A DNA stretch of 5,530 bases from Prevotella sp. CAG:891 (GTDB lineage Bacteria > Bacteroidota > Bacteroidia > Bacteroidales > Bacteroidaceae): positions 1 through 5,530 of the forward strand of contig FR901803.1 in NCBI GenBank assembly GCA_000437675.1, given 5' to 3'. This document shows positions 4,528 to 5,530 of this stretch, piece by piece. A model generated the notes under the pieces. The model worked only from the letters and a program-made list of their open reading frames with translations. It was not told the DNA's origin and ran no database searches. Position numbers and translations under genes: made by a program. The stretch's first letter is position 1. Every line of letters starts with the position of its first letter.

Positions 4528-5530
4528 ATGTTCCTTTTAAAAAGAATCAGTTTCACGGTGTTCATGTTCTTCACCGTTTGTGTAGCCCTTCATGCCGCTA
4601 CCAATGAAACACTACGCGGAAAAGTAATTGACAAAAAAACAGGCGAGGCCTTGATTGGTGCCACACTCCGAATTGTCGAGAATAATGTGTCGACAGTCAG
4701 CGACATTGATGGCCTTTTTAAATTTAAAAGTTTGGCTCGCCGAAAATACACGCTTGTAACAACCTACCTGGGTTACAAACGTTCCTCACAAACCATTCAT
4801 TTGGCACAGTTGCCAGCCGACTCGCTGCTGACTGTCGAAATGGAAGAAGATGAAAACCTGCTGGGAACGGCCACTGTTACCGCACAGGTGAAACGAAACA
4901 CCGAAGCAAGCGCGGTTGCCGTACAGCGAAACAGCTTGGTTGTGCAAAGCGGCATTTCTGCACAACAAATTGCTAAGACACAGGACAAGGATGCTTCGGA
5001 AGTGGTGCGCCGCGTACCGGGTATCTCAATCATCGACGACAAGTTCGTCATGGTACGCGGACTTTCGCAACGCTATAATAATGTATGGATTAACGGAGCA
5101 GCCGTTCCTTCAAGCGAAGCCGATTCACGTGCTTTCTCGTTCGACGTTATCCCCTCATCGCAAGTAGACAATCTGCAAATCATTAAATCGCCCGCACCTC
5201 AGTATCCCGCCGACTTTACCGGTGGCTTCATCCTTATCGATACGAAGGAAGTGCCGGGTAAGAACTCCGCGCATGTCAGCGTAGGTGCATCGGTTAACGA
5301 CCGCACGCACTTTTCAGATTTCCTGGCCGGAAAGGGTGGTGGAACCGATTTCCTTGGTTTCGATAATTTCCGCAGTTTGCATGGTGGTATTCACGGCAAT
5401 CTGAAGCCTGCCGCCGGCGGACAAGGAATCAGCCTGTTGGGTAATCACTTCAACAACGACTGGCGCGTACGTACCAAACATCCCATACCCGACATTTCGC
5501 TGGCAGCCGATACGAACCGCTCGCGCGAGT
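4528..5530 (+). CDS. TonB-dependent outer-membrane receptor, N-terminal 334 codons (cut by window edge)
   Basis: The frame is open from ATG 4528 to the right edge with no stop; full family members are usually about 800-1100 residues. Residues 1-24 look like a signal peptide (Lys5 and Arg6, a Phe/Val-rich core, then LHAA), for export to the periplasm and insertion in the outer membrane. Residues about 29-106 form a carboxypeptidase-regulatory-like beta domain (LRGKVIDKKTGEALIGATL, then GYKR). A short linker with VTAQ at 117-120 stands where the VVVTG-like segment and TonB box are usual. The plug domain spans about 140-240, with DASEVVRRVPG (155-165), VRGLSQRYNNVWING (176-190) and the closing GGFILIDTK (232-240). 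Such receptors import ligands using TonB energy. The plug resembles the RGL-x-x-RYNN class rather than a clear SusC, and no SusD partner is visible, so the substrate is unknown. The ATG at 4513 is rejected because TAA follows two codons on. Confidence 0.92.
   Translation, partial: MFLLKRISFTVFMFFTVCVALHAATNETLRGKVIDKKTGEALIGATLRIVENNVSTVSDIDGLFKFKSLARRKYTLVTTYLGYKRSSQTIHLAQLPADSLLTVEMEEDENLLGTATVTAQVKRNTEASAVAVQRNSLVVQSGISAQQIAKTQDKDASEVVRRVPGISIIDDKFVMVRGLSQRYNNVWINGAAVPSSEADSRAFSFDVIPSSQVDNLQIIKSPAPQYPADFTGGFILIDTKEVPGKNSAHVSVGASVNDRTHFSDFLAGKGGGTDFLGFDNFRSLHGGIHGNLKPAAGGQGISLLGNHFNNDWRVRTKHPIPDISLAADTNRSRE

Overview
The window looks like chromosomal DNA from a Bacteroidota bacterium, most probably order Bacteroidales and close to Prevotellaceae. 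The evidence is a TonB-dependent outer-membrane receptor with an N-terminal carboxypeptidase-regulatory-like domain, promoter-like motifs of the Bacteroidota type (TTTG about 21 nt before TAnnTTTG), and start codons without Shine-Dalgarno sequences. A secreted bleomycin-hydrolase-type C1 peptidase also fits. The order and family come from general protein resemblance, not from a marker gene.

Layout, left to right. Positions 1-166 carry no complete gene: there is a possible C-terminal tail of a plus-strand gene and one copy of a palindromic repeat. A minus-strand low-molecular-weight protein tyrosine phosphatase follows (167-658). Positions 659-1330 form a 672-bp gene-poor stretch. It holds a 17-bp imperfect inverted repeat (801-855), a near-consensus plus-strand promoter (987-1019), two tandem copies of the same palindromic repeat (1142-1200), a plus-strand terminator-like hairpin (1195-1219) and a long minus-strand terminator-like hairpin (1261-1308). 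Read together, 987-1219 is a candidate small-RNA gene of about 195 nt, and this is the most interesting item in the window.

Two minus-strand peptidase genes come next: a signal-peptide-bearing C1 cysteine peptidase (1331-2536) and, 127 bp upstream of it in transcription order, a cytosolic M24B Xaa-Pro aminopeptidase (2664-4097). A 430-bp divergent intergenic region (4098-4527) holds a -7 motif for the aminopeptidase and a hairpin-bearing leader for the final gene. That gene is a plus-strand TonB-dependent receptor (from 4528) that runs off the right edge after 334 codons.

How the genes might work together: the two peptidases suggest peptide utilisation, one acting in the periplasm and one on proline-containing peptides in the cytoplasm, and the receptor would import an unknown ligand across the outer membrane. 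Nothing in the sequence shows that the receptor imports peptides. The phosphatase stands apart from the peptidases. I see no tRNA, rRNA, CRISPR array or intact mobile element, and no clearly new multi-gene system.
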